The notes under the pieces: model-generated
Told to the model about the DNA's origin: nothing
The model's database searches: none
The model's input: the letters and a program-made list of their open reading frames with translations, nothing else
Part shown: piece after piece, positions 36,447 through 46,122 of the stretch
How the letters are laid out: each line of letters starts with the position of its first letter
Numbering within the stretch: position 1 is the stretch's first letter
From: Nocardioides mesophilus
GTDB taxonomy: Bacteria; Actinomycetota; Actinomycetes; Propionibacteriales; Nocardioidaceae
Length of the DNA: 64,000 nt
Reading direction: 5' to 3'
NCBI RefSeq assembly: GCF_014395785.1
Contig: NZ_CP060713.1
Location: 2,260,501-2,324,500, forward strand
Program-made: the position numbers and the translations under genes

Positions 36447-37990
36447 GCGCCACCCCGGACGTGCTGGTGGTCGGCGCCGGTCCGACCGGGCTGGCCACCG
36501 CCCTCCAGGCGCACGACCACGGTGCCGCCGTGCGCGTCGTGGACCGGCGCCCCGATGCGTTCCGGCCCTCGCGGGCCATGGTGATGCACTCGCGCACCCT
36601 GGACAGCCTGCGTCCCCTCGGAGTCACCGACGCCCTCCTGGAGCGGGCCGACGTCTCGCCGCGGGCGGAGCTGCACCTGGGCCGGCGGCGGGTGCGGATG
36701 GAGCTGGCCGAGCTCGACCTGCCGGACACCGGCTTCCCGCACCTGACGCTGCTCCGGCAGGCCGACGTCGAGGAGGTGCTCGCCGACGCGCTCACCAGCC
36801 GCGGTGTCGACGTGGAGCGGGGCACCGAGCTGGTCCACCTCCGCGACGACGGTACGGCGGCGCGCGGCACGCTCCGGACCGACGGGCGCACCAAGCCGGT
36901 GGTCAGCCGGTTCGTCGCCGGGTGCGACGGTCCGGCGAGCACCGTCCGGGCCGCCGCGCACATCGGCTGGCGCGGCGGCTCCTACCGCGAGGAGGTGCTG
37001 CTGGCCGACGTGGAGCTCGACGGCGACCTCGCGCCCGGCACGCTGCACGCCGTGCCGGCCCGGGAGGGCCTGGTCTTCCTGTTCGCGCTGGGGGAGGGGG
37101 CGACCTGGCGGCTGCTGGCCACCCGACCGCACACCGGCCCGGACCCGTCGGCCGACTCCTTCGGCCAGCCGGGCGAGCCGATCCCGGTCGAGGAGGTGGA
37201 CCGGCTGCTGCGCGACTCGGGGCTGGGCGTCGGGCTCGCCGAGCTGCGGTGGTCGGCGCGGGTGCCGCTGCAGCACCGGCTGGCGGACTCCTTCCGCCGC
37301 GGTCCGTCGTTCCTCGCCGGCGACGCCGCCCACGCCCACTCCCCGGCCGCCGCCCAGGGCATGAACACCGGGCTGAACGACGCGGTCAACCTGGGATGGA
37401 AGCTGGCGTTCGCCGCGCGCGGCCCGGGCCACGAGCCGCTGCTGGACTCCTACGAGCAGGAGCGCCGGCCGGTGGCGCGCCAGGTGCTGAGCATGACGCA
37501 CCTCGTCTTCTTCGCGGAGGCGTCGACCAACCCGTTCGCCGGCCTGCTGAGGAGCCGGCTGGTGCCGCTGGCGGCCCCGGCGCTGCCACTGCTGCTCAGC
37601 CGTCGGTGGCTGGTGGCCGAGGGGGTCCGGATCCTGTCCCAGCTCCGGGTCGAGCACCGGCACAGCGTCCTGTCCGTCGACGGCACCCCGCCGGCCGATC
37701 AGGGCCCCCGCCCCGGGGACCGGCTGCCCGACGAGACGGTGACCTGCGAGGGCACGACCCGGCGGCTGCACGAGGTCATCGCGGCCCCCGGCGTGCACGT
37801 GCTGCTGTCCCGCGAGGCCGGCGACCTGGACGGCTTCGCGCTGGGGCCGCGCGTGGCCGTGCACCGGCTCACCAGCCGGCCCGGGCCGGAGGTCGTCGCG
37901 GTGCGTCCCGACGGCTATGTCGGCTTCCGCTGCGGACGCAACGACCCGGCCCAGCTGGCCGCCTGGCTGGAGCTGGTCGGCGCGCGCTGA
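36443..37990 (+). CDS. FAD-dependent monooxygenase, second paralogue
   Basis: A 515-residue flavoprotein hydroxylase with VLVVGAGPTGLATALQA at the N-terminus, FVAGCDGPASTVR, and GDAAHAHSPAAAQGMNTGLN as the second FAD motif, then a C-terminal thioredoxin-like domain. It shares architecture with the enzyme at 29226 but is clearly diverged. The ATG overlaps the upstream stop. It probably hydroxylates an aromatic or polyketide substrate. Confidence 0.9.
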   Translation: MSATPDVLVVGAGPTGLATALQAHDHGAAVRVVDRRPDAFRPSRAMVMHSRTLDSLRPLGVTDALLERADVSPRAELHLGRRRVRMELAELDLPDTGFPHLTLLRQADVEEVLADALTSRGVDVERGTELVHLRDDGTAARGTLRTDGRTKPVVSRFVAGCDGPASTVRAAAHIGWRGGSYREEVLLADVELDGDLAPGTLHAVPAREGLVFLFALGEGATWRLLATRPHTGPDPSADSFGQPGEPIPVEEVDRLLRDSGLGVGLAELRWSARVPLQHRLADSFRRGPSFLAGDAAHAHSPAAAQGMNTGLNDAVNLGWKLAFAARGPGHEPLLDSYEQERRPVARQVLSMTHLVFFAEASTNPFAGLLRSRLVPLAAPALPLLLSRRWLVAEGVRILSQLRVEHRHSVLSVDGTPPADQGPRPGDRLPDETVTCEGTTRRLHEVIAAPGVHVLLSREAGDLDGFALGPRVAVHRLTSRPGPEVVAVRPDGYVGFRCGRNDPAQLAAWLELVGAR

Positions 37991-38081
37991 CCACCGCGAC
38001 GAGCTTCCGGCCGCTCGGGACCAACGACACTTCCGCCGCCGGGGCGGCTGCGTAGCGTCGACAGCAGAAGGAGGGTCAGCG

Positions 38082-38366
38082 ATGACGAACGAGCAGAGCT
38101 CGCGAGAGACCGTTCTGCGCGAGCAGGCGATCAAGCGTCTGAAGAAGCGGCGCGACTTCAAGGGCCAGCTGCTGGTCTACGTCCTGGTGAACGCGTTCCT
38201 GGTGGTGCTCTGGGCGACGACGAGCCAAGGCTTCTTCTGGCCGCTGGTGCCGATGGCCATCTGGGGCATCTTCCTGGTGATGGCCGCCTGGGACGTCTAC
38301 GGCCGCGACGAGTTCGACGAGGAGACCATCAACCGGGAGATCGAGCACCTCGAGAACCGGCGCTGA
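38082..38366 (+). CDS. 2TM domain-containing protein
   Basis: A 94-residue protein with an amphipathic N-terminus (LREQAIKRLKKRRDFKGQ) and two helices (LLVYVLVNAFLVVLWAT and FWPLVPMAIWGIFLVMAAW), ending in EINREIEHLE-type charged residues. This is the 2TM pattern, sometimes fused to histidine kinases. AAGGAGGG precedes ATG 38082. A strong inverted repeat follows the gene. Confidence 0.85.
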   Translation: MTNEQSSRETVLREQAIKRLKKRRDFKGQLLVYVLVNAFLVVLWATTSQGFFWPLVPMAIWGIFLVMAAWDVYGRDEFDEETINREIEHLENRR

Positions 38367-38398
38367 GCCGGACCAGCCGGGCCGCCCGCGCACGAAGA

Positions 38399-38444
38399 GG
38401 CGGAGCCGCCCCCTCGTCCCCTGACGTCGGGGGGCGCCTCCGCC
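38399..38444. terminator. GC-rich hairpin between convergent genes
   Basis: GGCGGAGCCGCCCC pairs with GGGGCGCCTCCGCC with two mismatches (38399-38444). It sits between the plus-strand 2TM gene and the minus-strand GntR gene. There is no T-tract, as is common in actinomycetes. Confidence 0.55.
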
Positions 38445-38514
38445 GCGTCCTGGGACCGCGGCTGCGTGAGCGCGAACCCTGAAGACACCGGGCCCGTACC
38501 CGACTTGTCCGGGT

Positions 38515-39189
38515 TCATGCCTGGGCGCGGTCGCTGACCGAGCTCCACGCCGAGTGCACGTGGCTGCGCATCACCGACTCCGCCCAGTCCGCGTCGCCGG
38601 CGCGGAACGCCGCGACCAGCTCGTGGTGGTGCCCGAGGCTGCGGCGGAACGACTCCGGGGAGTAGTGCGAGAACGTCCGCCAGACCACCGGCACGGTGAC
38701 CACCGAGGCGATCACCCCGGTCAGCCGGCTGTTGCCGGTGGACTCGAGGATCAGCCGGTGGAAGCGGTTGTTCAGCTCGGTCACCGCGTCCACGTCCGGT
38801 GTGGGGCCCTGCGCCGCGTCGTCCATGTCGTGCGCCAGCCGGTCGAGCAGGTCGAGGTCGAGCGTGGCCGAGGTGGCCGCCATCCGGCAGCCCCAGGGCT
38901 CGAGCACCGAGCGGAGGCTGAAGATCTCGTCGAGGTCCTCGGCGCTCCACGCCTGCACCTGCACGCCACGGTTGCGCTCGTGGCGGACCAGGCCCTCGGC
39001 GGTGAGCCGCCGCAGCGCCTCCCGGACCGGCGTCCGGCTCACCCCGAGCTGCTCGGCGAGGTCGCCCTCGCGCAGCCAGTCCCCGCCCTCACGGGTCCCG
39101 GCCAGGATCTGCTCGCGGATCAGCCGGTAGGCGTGGTCCGAGGCGTGCCCGGTGTCGGGGTCGGAGCGGCGGTGGTCGGTGGTCGTCAT
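38515..39189 (-). CDS. GntR family regulator, FCD type
   Basis: A 224-residue regulator. The N-terminal winged helix contains LREGDLAEQLGVSRTPVREA and RRLTAEGLVRHERNRGVQV; the C-terminal FCD domain has the metal-binding histidines in NNRFHRLILE, LGHHHELVAAF and MRSHVHSA. ATG at 39189. It is divergent from the CoA-transferase/Hyu operon, and two inverted copies of GGTTGTATRCRA lie in the shared control region, so it is the probable local repressor with a carboxylate inducer. Confidence 0.93.
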   Translation of the reverse strand: MTTTDHRRSDPDTGHASDHAYRLIREQILAGTREGGDWLREGDLAEQLGVSRTPVREALRRLTAEGLVRHERNRGVQVQAWSAEDLDEIFSLRSVLEPWGCRMAATSATLDLDLLDRLAHDMDDAAQGPTPDVDAVTELNNRFHRLILESTGNSRLTGVIASVVTVPVVWRTFSHYSPESFRRSLGHHHELVAAFRAGDADWAESVMRSHVHSAWSSVSDRAQA

Positions 39190-39218
39190 CGTGGCGCGAC
39201 TGTAGCAGCGGCGTACCG

Positions 39219-39230
39219 GGTTGTATGCAA
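39219..39230 (+). promoter_or_regulatory. GntR operator copy 1
   Basis: GGTTGTATGCAA lies upstream of the -35-like sequence of the Hyu operon and 30 bases before the regulator's start. It is repeated in inverse form at 39318-39329. Confidence 0.55.
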
Positions 39231-39245
39231 TGTGTGGACCACCTC

Positions 39246-39275
39246 TTGACGAGATTCGGGAGGCCGCCTTAGCGT
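39246..39275 (+). promoter_or_regulatory. Promoter candidate for the CoA-transferase/Hyu operon
   Basis: TTGACG (39246-39251), an 18-base spacer and TAGCGT (39270-39275) fit an actinomycete housekeeping promoter. The operator copies flank it. Confidence 0.5.
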
Positions 39276-39317
39276 CAGCGCCAGCACGACCGTGACGCGC
39301 GCCACATGTCTGAGATG

Positions 39318-39329
39318 TCGTATACAACC
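39318..39329 (-). promoter_or_regulatory. GntR operator copy 2
   Basis: TCGTATACAACC on the plus strand is the inverse of the first copy (GGTTGTATACGA). It lies in the leader, 19 bases before the CoA-transferase ATG, where a bound repressor would block elongation or translation. Confidence 0.55.
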
Positions 39330-39347
39330 GTCTGTCGAGAGGACCCC

Positions 39348-40547
39348 ATGGACGACGCCTTGCCCCTGGACGACCTGCGGGTGATCGAGCTGGGGCAGCT
39401 GCTCGCCGGGCCCTTCTGCGGACAGCTGCTGGGCGACTTCGGCGCCGAGGTGATCAAGGTCGAGGACCCGCGCACCGGCGACCCGATGCGCCAGTGGGGG
39501 CGCGAGAAACCCTACGGCAAGTCGCTGTGGTGGCCGGTGGTGGCCCGGAACAAGAAGTCCGTCACCGCCGACCTGCGCACCGAGGAGGGCCAGGACCTGG
39601 TCCGCCGACTGGTCGCCGAGGCCGACGTCCTCATCGAGAACTTCCGGCCCGGCACCCTTGAGCGCTGGGGGCTCGCACCCGAGAAGCTCTGGGAGACCAA
39701 TCCCGGCCTGGTCGTCACCCGGGTCACCGGCTTCGGGCAGAACGGGCCGTACGCCGGCCGCGCCGGCTACGGCTCGATCGGCGAGGCGATGGGCGGCATC
39801 CGCTACGTCACCGGCGACCCCGATCGGCCGCCGGCCCGGGCCGGGATCTCCCTCGGCGACTCGCTCGCCGCCACCTTCGCGTGCCTGGGCACCCTGGTCG
39901 CCCTGCACCAGCGCGGTCGCACCGGCAAGGGCCAGATCGTCGACTCGGCGATCTACGAGGCGGTGCTGGCCATGATGGAGAGCCTGGTCCCCGAGTGGCA
40001 GGTCGCCGGCTACCAGCGCGAGCGCACCGGTACGACGCTGCCGAACGTCTCGCCGAGCAACGTCTACCCCACGGCCGACGGCGAGATGGTGCTGATCGCG
40101 GCCAACCAGGACACCGTGTTCCGCCGGCTCGCCGAGGCGATGCACGAGCCGGAGCTCGCCGAGGACGAGCGCTACGCCACCCACGGGGCGCGCGGCCAGT
40201 CGATGCAGGAGCTCGACGAGCACATCGCCCGGTGGAGCGCCACCGTGAAGGCCGACGACCTCCTGGAGCTGCTGCACGAGCACGGGGTGCCGGCGGGGCG
40301 GATCTTCCGCGCCAAGGACATGTTCGCCGACCCACACTTCGCGGCCCGCGAGGCCATCGTCCGGCTGGCGCACCCGGACCTGGGCGAGTTCGCCATGCAC
40401 AACGTCGCCCCCAAGCTCTCGGAGACGCCCGGTCGGGTCCGCCACGTCGGACCCGAGCTGGGCGAGCACAACGACGACATCTACCGCGACCTGCTCGGCC
40501 TGGACGACGACACGCTGTCGTCGCTGCGCTCGGCCGGCGTCATCTGA
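39348..40547 (+). CDS. CaiB/BaiF (class III) CoA-transferase
   Basis: A 399-residue CoA-transferase. It has the N-terminus LRVIELGQLLAGPFCGQLLG, FGAEVIKVEDP and VLIENFRPGTLERWGL. The position normally holding the catalytic Asp (PG-F/Y-D) reads RAGYGSIGEAMGG, with Gly142, a pattern seen in a large subgroup of the family. It should move CoA between carboxylates, activating the product of the downstream amidohydrolases. First gene of the operon; ATG 39348 has GAGAGGA upstream. Confidence 0.9.
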   Translation: MDDALPLDDLRVIELGQLLAGPFCGQLLGDFGAEVIKVEDPRTGDPMRQWGREKPYGKSLWWPVVARNKKSVTADLRTEEGQDLVRRLVAEADVLIENFRPGTLERWGLAPEKLWETNPGLVVTRVTGFGQNGPYAGRAGYGSIGEAMGGIRYVTGDPDRPPARAGISLGDSLAATFACLGTLVALHQRGRTGKGQIVDSAIYEAVLAMMESLVPEWQVAGYQRERTGTTLPNVSPSNVYPTADGEMVLIAANQDTVFRRLAEAMHEPELAEDERYATHGARGQSMQELDEHIARWSATVKADDLLELLHEHGVPAGRIFRAKDMFADPHFAAREAIVRLAHPDLGEFAMHNVAPKLSETPGRVRHVGPELGEHNDDIYRDLLGLDDDTLSSLRSAGVI

Positions 40548-40556
40548 GGAGGAACC

Positions 40557-42628
40557 ATGACCTACCGGCTCGGCGTCGATGTCGGCGGCACGTTCACCGA
40601 CATCCTGCTGATCAACGAGGAGACGGGCGCCACCCACCGCGCGAAGACCGCCTCCACCCCGAGGACCAGTCGATCGGGGTGCTGCGCGGCATCGAGCGCG
40701 CGTGCACCGAGGCCGGGGTCACCATGGCCGAGATCTCGGAGGTCTTCCACGGCACCACCGTGGCCACCAACGCGATCCTCGAGGGCAAGGGCGCCCGGGT
40801 CGGCCTGGTCACCACCGACGGCTTCCGGCAGGTGCTCCAGATCGCCCGCTCGTTCGTGCCCGGCGGGCTGGCCGGCTGGATCATCTGGCCCAAGCCGGAG
40901 CCGCTGGCCGCGCTCGAGGACACCGTGGAGGTGCGCGGCCGGATCGCCAGCGACGGCTCCGTCGTGCGCGAGCTCGACGAGGAGGACGTGCGCACCCAGC
41001 TCCGGAAGCTGAAGCAGCAGGGCATCGAGGCGCTGAGCATCAGCCTGATCAACTCCTACGCCAACGCCGACCACGAGCAGCGGGTGGCCGCGATCGCCGC
41101 CGAGGAGCTGCCCGGCATCTCGGTCTCGCTGTCCTCCTCGGTGCTGCCCGAGCTGCGTGAGTACGAGCGCACCATCACCACCGTCGCGAACGCCGCGGTG
41201 CAGCCCCAGGTGGCCCGGTACGTCGCGAACCTGGAGACCCAGCTGAACGACTCCGGGGTCGTCGGCAAGCTCTGCATCCTCCGCAGCGACGGCGGCCTGG
41301 TCTCGGCCGGCGTGGCCGCGGACAACCCGGTGAACCTGCTGCTCTCCGGGCCGGCCGGCGGGGTCACCGGCGCCGCCTGGGTGGCCGAGCAGGCCGGCTA
41401 CCGCGACTTCCTCACCTTCGACATGGGCGGTACGTCGACCGACGTGGCGCTCGTGCAGGACCTGACCCCCCGGGTCGGCCGGGAGACGACGGTCGGCGAC
41501 CTCAAGGTGCGCGCCACCTCGGTCGACGTCCGCACGGTCGGCGCCGGCGGCGGGTCCATCGCGCACGTGCCCCCGCTCACCCAGGCGCTCCGGGTCGGCC
41601 CCCAGTCCGCGGGGGCCGCGCCCGGCCCGGCGGCGTACGCGGCCGGCGGCGAGGAGCCGACCGTCACCGACGCCAACGTGGTGCTCGGCTACCTGCCCAG
41701 CCAGCTGGCCGGCGGCGAGATCACCCTCGACCGCGAGGCAGCCCGGGCCGCGGTGAAGTCGATCGCGGACGCCACCAGCCTCGACTCGGTCGAGGCGGCC
41801 GCCGCCGGCATCATCGACATCGTCAACGAGAACATGTTCGGGGCGCTCCGGCTGGTCTCGATCCAGCAGGGCTTCGACCCGCGCGACTTCGCGCTCGTCG
41901 CCTTCGGCGGCGCCGGGCCGTTGCACGCCAACGCGCTGGGCCGGCTGACCGGAGCCTGGCCGGTGATCATCCCGCCCTCGCCCGGTGTGCTCTGCGCCTA
42001 CGGCGACGCCACCACCAACCTGCGCGACGAGTCGGTGCGCACCCTGGTGCGCCGGTTCAACGAGCTCAGCGACGACAGCCTGAAGGCGATCCTCGACGAG
42101 CTCGCGGCCACCGCCAGCCAGACGCTGGAGAACGAGGGCGTCCCGATCGAGCAGCAGGACGTCGTCTACTCCGCCGACCTGCGCTACCACGGCCAGGGCT
42201 TCGAGATCCCGGTCACGATCGACATCGGCACCTTCGACGGCTCCGGCGCCGGCATCGAGGCGCTGCGCCGGGCCTTCGACGCCGAGCACCAGCGGCTGTT
42301 CTCGTTCGTCCTCGACGCCGAGCACGAGCTGGTCACCGTCAGGGCGATGGCCAACGGCCCGCGCCCCGACGTCTCGGCCCCCGAGCTGCGCACCGGCGGC
42401 ACGGACCCGGCCGCCGCGCTGCGGCTACGCCACGACATCTGGGTCGACGGCGCCGAGGTCGAGGCCGGCATCTACGACCGGGAGCTGCTCGAGGCCGGCA
42501 ACGTCGTCACCGGTCCGGCCGTGATCACCGAGATGGACTCCACCACCCTCGTGCTGCCCGGGCACGCGGCCACCGTCCATCCCAGCGGCAGCCTGCTCAT
42601 CCGTCCCGTCGACCACCAGGAGAACTGA
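40557..42628 (+). pseudogene. HyuA-type hydantoinase/oxoprolinase subunit, with apparent frameshift
   Basis: ATG 40557 (after GAGGAGG) opens RLGVDVGGTFTDILLINEE, the N-terminal ATP-binding motif of HyuA. At about 40657-40661 the frame shifts: TASTP continues as EDQSIGVLRGIERACTEAG in another frame. One extra base at the run CCCC restores a 690-residue protein of normal length, with VFHGTTVATNAILEG, FDMGGTSTDVALV and VAFGGAGPLHANALG. HyuA works with HyuB to hydrolyse cyclic amides or imides with ATP. The lesion may be a sequencing error. Confidence 0.88.
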
Positions 42629-42631
42629 GTC

Positions 42632-44502
42632 ATGGCCACGCTGATCCAGACCGCGACCGAGCCGCTGCGCACGGTCGACGTCGACGTCGTCACCCTCGAC
42701 CTGGTCGAGAACGCGCTGCGCAACGCCCGCTACGAGATGGACGAGGTGCTGTTCCGGACCGCGCTGTCGCCGGGCATCCGCGAGCAGCACGACGAGTTCC
42801 CGCTGATCGCCAACCCCGACGGCAAGATGATGGTCGGCCAGTTCGGGCTCTCGATCCCGGACTTCCTCGACAACTTCGACGGCACCATCGAGGAGGGCGA
42901 CGTCCTGCTGACGTCGGACCCCTACTCCTGCGGCGCGGCGATCAGCCACGCCAACGACTGGCTGGTGGTGATGCCGATCTTCTTCGAGGGGCGGATCGTC
43001 GGCTGGTCGGCCATGTTCGGGCACATGTCCGACGTGGGCGGCAAGACGCCGGCCTCGATGCCCACCGACGCCCGGACGATCTTCGAGGAGGGCGTGGTGA
43101 TCCCGCCCTTCCGGCTCTACAAGAAGGGCGTCCTCGACGACGACGCGCTGCGGATCATCCTCAACCAGGTCCGCAAGCCGGACTGGAACCGCGCCGACCT
43201 CAACGGCATCGTCGCCGCCTGCCGCACCGCGGCCCGCCGGGTGCAGGAGATGTGCGCGCGGTTCGGCGTGGACACCTACAACTCCGCGCTCGACCTGCTC
43301 CTGGACCGCAACTACCGGGCCATGAAGACGCTGCTGGAGATGGTCTTCAAGGACGGCGAGACGCTCTCCTTCACCGACTACATCTGCGACGACGGCCTCG
43401 GCTACGGCCCCTACGAGCTGAAGCTCAGCCTGACCCGCACCGGCGAGAAGGTGCTGCTCGACTTCACCGGCAGCAGCCCGCAGGCGCAGGGGCCGATCAA
43501 CTACTACATCAACGAGAACCTGGTCCGGATGTTCTTCGGGATCTACATGATCACCGTCGCGGACCCGCAGATCCTGTGGAACGACGGCTTCTACCCGCTC
43601 GTCGACGTCGAGATCCCCGACGACTCGTTCTGGAAGCCGCGCTACCCCGCGGCCCTCAACGCCCGCAACCACGGCATCGGCCGGGTCTTCGACCTCTTCG
43701 GCGGCCTGCTCGGCCAGACCAACCCCGACCTGCTGAACGCCGCCGGGTTCTCCTCCTCGCCGCACTTCATGTACTCCGGCAACTACGGCGAGGGCCCGCG
43801 CAAGGGGAGTGGTTCCAGCTCTACTCGATCGGCTTCGGCGGGATCCCGGGCCGCCCGATCGGGGACGGCCCCGACGGCCACTCGCTGTGGCCGTCGTTCG
43901 TGAACATCCCGTGCGAGTACCTCGAGTCCTACTACCCGCTGCGCATCGAGCGCTGGGAGACCGTCGCCGACACCGGCGGGGCCGGGCTGCACCGCGGCGG
44001 CAACGCCGTCGACGTGGCCTACCGGTTCCTCGAGGCCGGCACCATCGCGATCCACGACGACCGGTGGCTGACCTACCCGTGGGGCGTCAACGGTGGCGAG
44101 CCCGGCGCCCGCAGCCGCAAGTGGCTGGAGCGCGCCGACGGCAGCACCGAGATGCTCAGCAGCAAGGTGCACGACGTGCCGGTGAAGCCCGGCGACCTGC
44201 TGCACTTCGTCACCTGGGGCGGTGGCGGCTGGGGCGACCCGCTCGCCCGCGACCCCGAGCTGGTCGGCCTGGAGGTACGCCGCGGGCTGGTCACCGCCGA
44301 GGGCGGCCGCCGGTACGGCGTCGTGTGCGACGACTCCGGGCAGGTCGACGCCGCCGCCACCACGTCGCTGCGCGCGGAGCTGTCGCAGGGACGGCCGGAC
44401 CCGTTGCCGACCTTCGACATGGGCCCGGGCCTGGAGACCATCCTCGAGCGCTGCGAGGCCGAGACCGGCCTCCCGGCGCCCCGACCGCCGGTAGCCCTGT
44501 GA
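42632..44502 (+). pseudogene. HyuB-type hydantoinase/oxoprolinase subunit, with apparent frameshift
   Basis: The gene starts at ATG 42632, four bases after HyuA. The first part has NARYEMDEVLFRTALSPGIR, GQFGLSIPDFLDNF and LTSDPYSCGAAISHANDW. At the run GGGG (43804-43807) the frame breaks, and EWFQLYSIGFGGIPGRP continues in a second frame to 44502. One extra G restores a 623-residue HyuB with TWGGGGWGDPL near its end. It forms the partner subunit of the ATP-dependent ring-opening enzyme. Confidence 0.88.
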
Positions 44503-44530
44503 CCGACGGGCCGGGGCAGGGAGGCGCCCG

Positions 44531-45142
44531 GTGACGGTGCCCGAGGAGGGGTTCGGGGGGGCGCTCGCACCCGGCGCCAACCCGGCCGTGCTCGCCATCG
44601 ACCTGATGCGGGCCTACTTCGACCCGGCCAGCCCGCTGTGCCTGCCGTCCGCGGACTGCCTGCACGCGGCCGGCCGGGTCGTCGCGGCCGCCCGGGCCGG
44701 CGGCGTACCGGTCGTGCACACCCGGGTCGAGTACGGTCCCGGCGGCGTCGACGGCGGGATCTTCCTGCGCAAGGTCCCGGCGCTGCGCCAGCTGATCGGC
44801 GCCGGCCCGCTCGGCGAGCTGATGCCGGAGGTGGCGCCGCGGCCCGACGAGCTGGTGCTGGTCAAGCAGTACGCCAGCGCCTTCTTCGGCACCACCCTGG
44901 CCTCGACCCTGCAGGCCTGGGGCGTCGACACCGTCGTCGTGGTCGGCGTCAGCACCAGCGGCTGCGTCCGGGCCACCGCGGTCGACGCCCTGCAGCACGG
45001 CTTCGTCCCGCTGGTGGTCCGCGAGGCGGTCGGCGACCGCGGCCCCGGCCCGCACGAGGCCAACCTGTTCGACCTGCAGGCCAAGTACGCCGAGGTGGTC
45101 GGCGAGCAGGCGGCGGTCGCCTACCTGGAGGAGCACCGATGA
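44531..45142 (+). CDS. Isochorismatase-family cysteine amidohydrolase
   Basis: A 203-residue cysteine hydrolase with the complete triad: D24 in LAIDLMRAYF, K112 in LVLVKQYASAFFG and C145 in VGVSTSGCVRATA. N-carbamoylsarcosine amidase and maleamate amidohydrolase belong to this group. Placed after HyuAB, it likely removes ammonia (or carbamoyl) from the ring-opened product. GTG 44531 has GGGAGG upstream. Its stop overlaps the next start as ATGA. The frame is intact. Confidence 0.88.
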   Translation: MTVPEEGFGGALAPGANPAVLAIDLMRAYFDPASPLCLPSADCLHAAGRVVAAARAGGVPVVHTRVEYGPGGVDGGIFLRKVPALRQLIGAGPLGELMPEVAPRPDELVLVKQYASAFFGTTLASTLQAWGVDTVVVVGVSTSGCVRATAVDALQHGFVPLVVREAVGDRGPGPHEANLFDLQAKYAEVVGEQAAVAYLEEHR

Positions 45143-46055
45143 ACGAGCAGCCGACCGAGCGGCCGCGGGTGCAGATCGTCGAGGTCTCGCCCCGCGACGG
45201 GCTGCAGAACGAGTCGGTGCTGCTGAGCACCGAGGACAAGGTGGAGCTCGTCGAGCGCGCGGTCCGGGCCGGGTCGCGGCGGATCGAGGTGACCAGCTTC
45301 GTGCACCCGACCCGGGTCCCGCAGATGGCTGACGCCGAGGCCGTGATGGCGGCGCTGCCGCGGTCCGCGGGGGTCCGCTACGCCGGGCTGGTGATGAACC
45401 GGCGCGGGCTCGACCGGGCCCTGGCCGCCGGCGTCGACGAGATCGACGTGGTCGTGGTCGCCAGCGACACCTTCTGCCGCCGCAACCAGGGCATGAGCAC
45501 CGAGGAGGCCTGCGAGGTCGCCGCCGAGCTGGTCGCGGCGGCCCGCGCGGCCGGCGTGTTCAGCACGGTCACCGTCGGCGCCTCCTTCGGCTGTCCGTTC
45601 GAGGGGAGGTGCCGCTGACCCGGCTGCGGGAGGTGCTCGCCCGGGTGGTCGACGCCGGGCCCGACGAGCTGGCGCTGGCGGACACCATCGGCGTCGCCGT
45701 CCCCGCCGAGATCACCGAGCGGCTCGCGGCGGCGCGGGGCGTGGCCGGCGCCGACCTGCCGCTGCGCCTGCACCTGCACGACACCCGGCACACCGGGGTG
45801 GCCAACGCGGTCGCCGCGGTGGCGGCCGGCGTCACCACGCTGGACGCCAGCATCGGCGGCACCGGCGGCTGTCCGTTCGCGCCGCAGGCCACCGGCAACG
45901 TCGCCACCGAGGACCTGGTCTACCTCTTCGACCGGATGGGCCTGGACACCGGCATCGACCTCGCGGCCACCACGGGGACCGTCTCCTGGCTCGAGGACCG
46001 GCTCGGCAAGCCGCTCCCCGGGGCGTTGCTGCGGGCCGGGGCGTTCCCCGGCTGA
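45139..46055 (+). pseudogene. HMG-CoA lyase-like enzyme, with apparent frameshift
   Basis: The gene opens with VQIVEVSPRDGLQNES, the metal and catalytic loop of the DRE-TIM lyases, then IEVTSFVHPTRVPQMADA. At the GGGG run 45603-45606 the frame breaks after FGCPFEG; PLTRLREVLARVVDAG, LHLHDTRHTGVANAV and GGTGGCPFAPQATGN follow in another frame. One extra G yields a normal 305-residue enzyme. The family cleaves 3-hydroxy-3-methylglutaryl-CoA or similar acyl-CoAs to acetyl-CoA and a keto acid. ATG 45139 overlaps the amidohydrolase stop. Confidence 0.88.
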
Positions 46056-46122
46056 CCAGACCGCCGGCCGCAGCGACGCCGGCCGCGGTTTCGCGAGCCC
46101 CGGTGGCGGGAAGGCCCTTGTC

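Noticed and set aside
36338-38161. 607-residue minus-strand ORF
   Set aside because: Antisense shadow of the FAD monooxygenase gene, which has clear FAD motifs on the plus strand.
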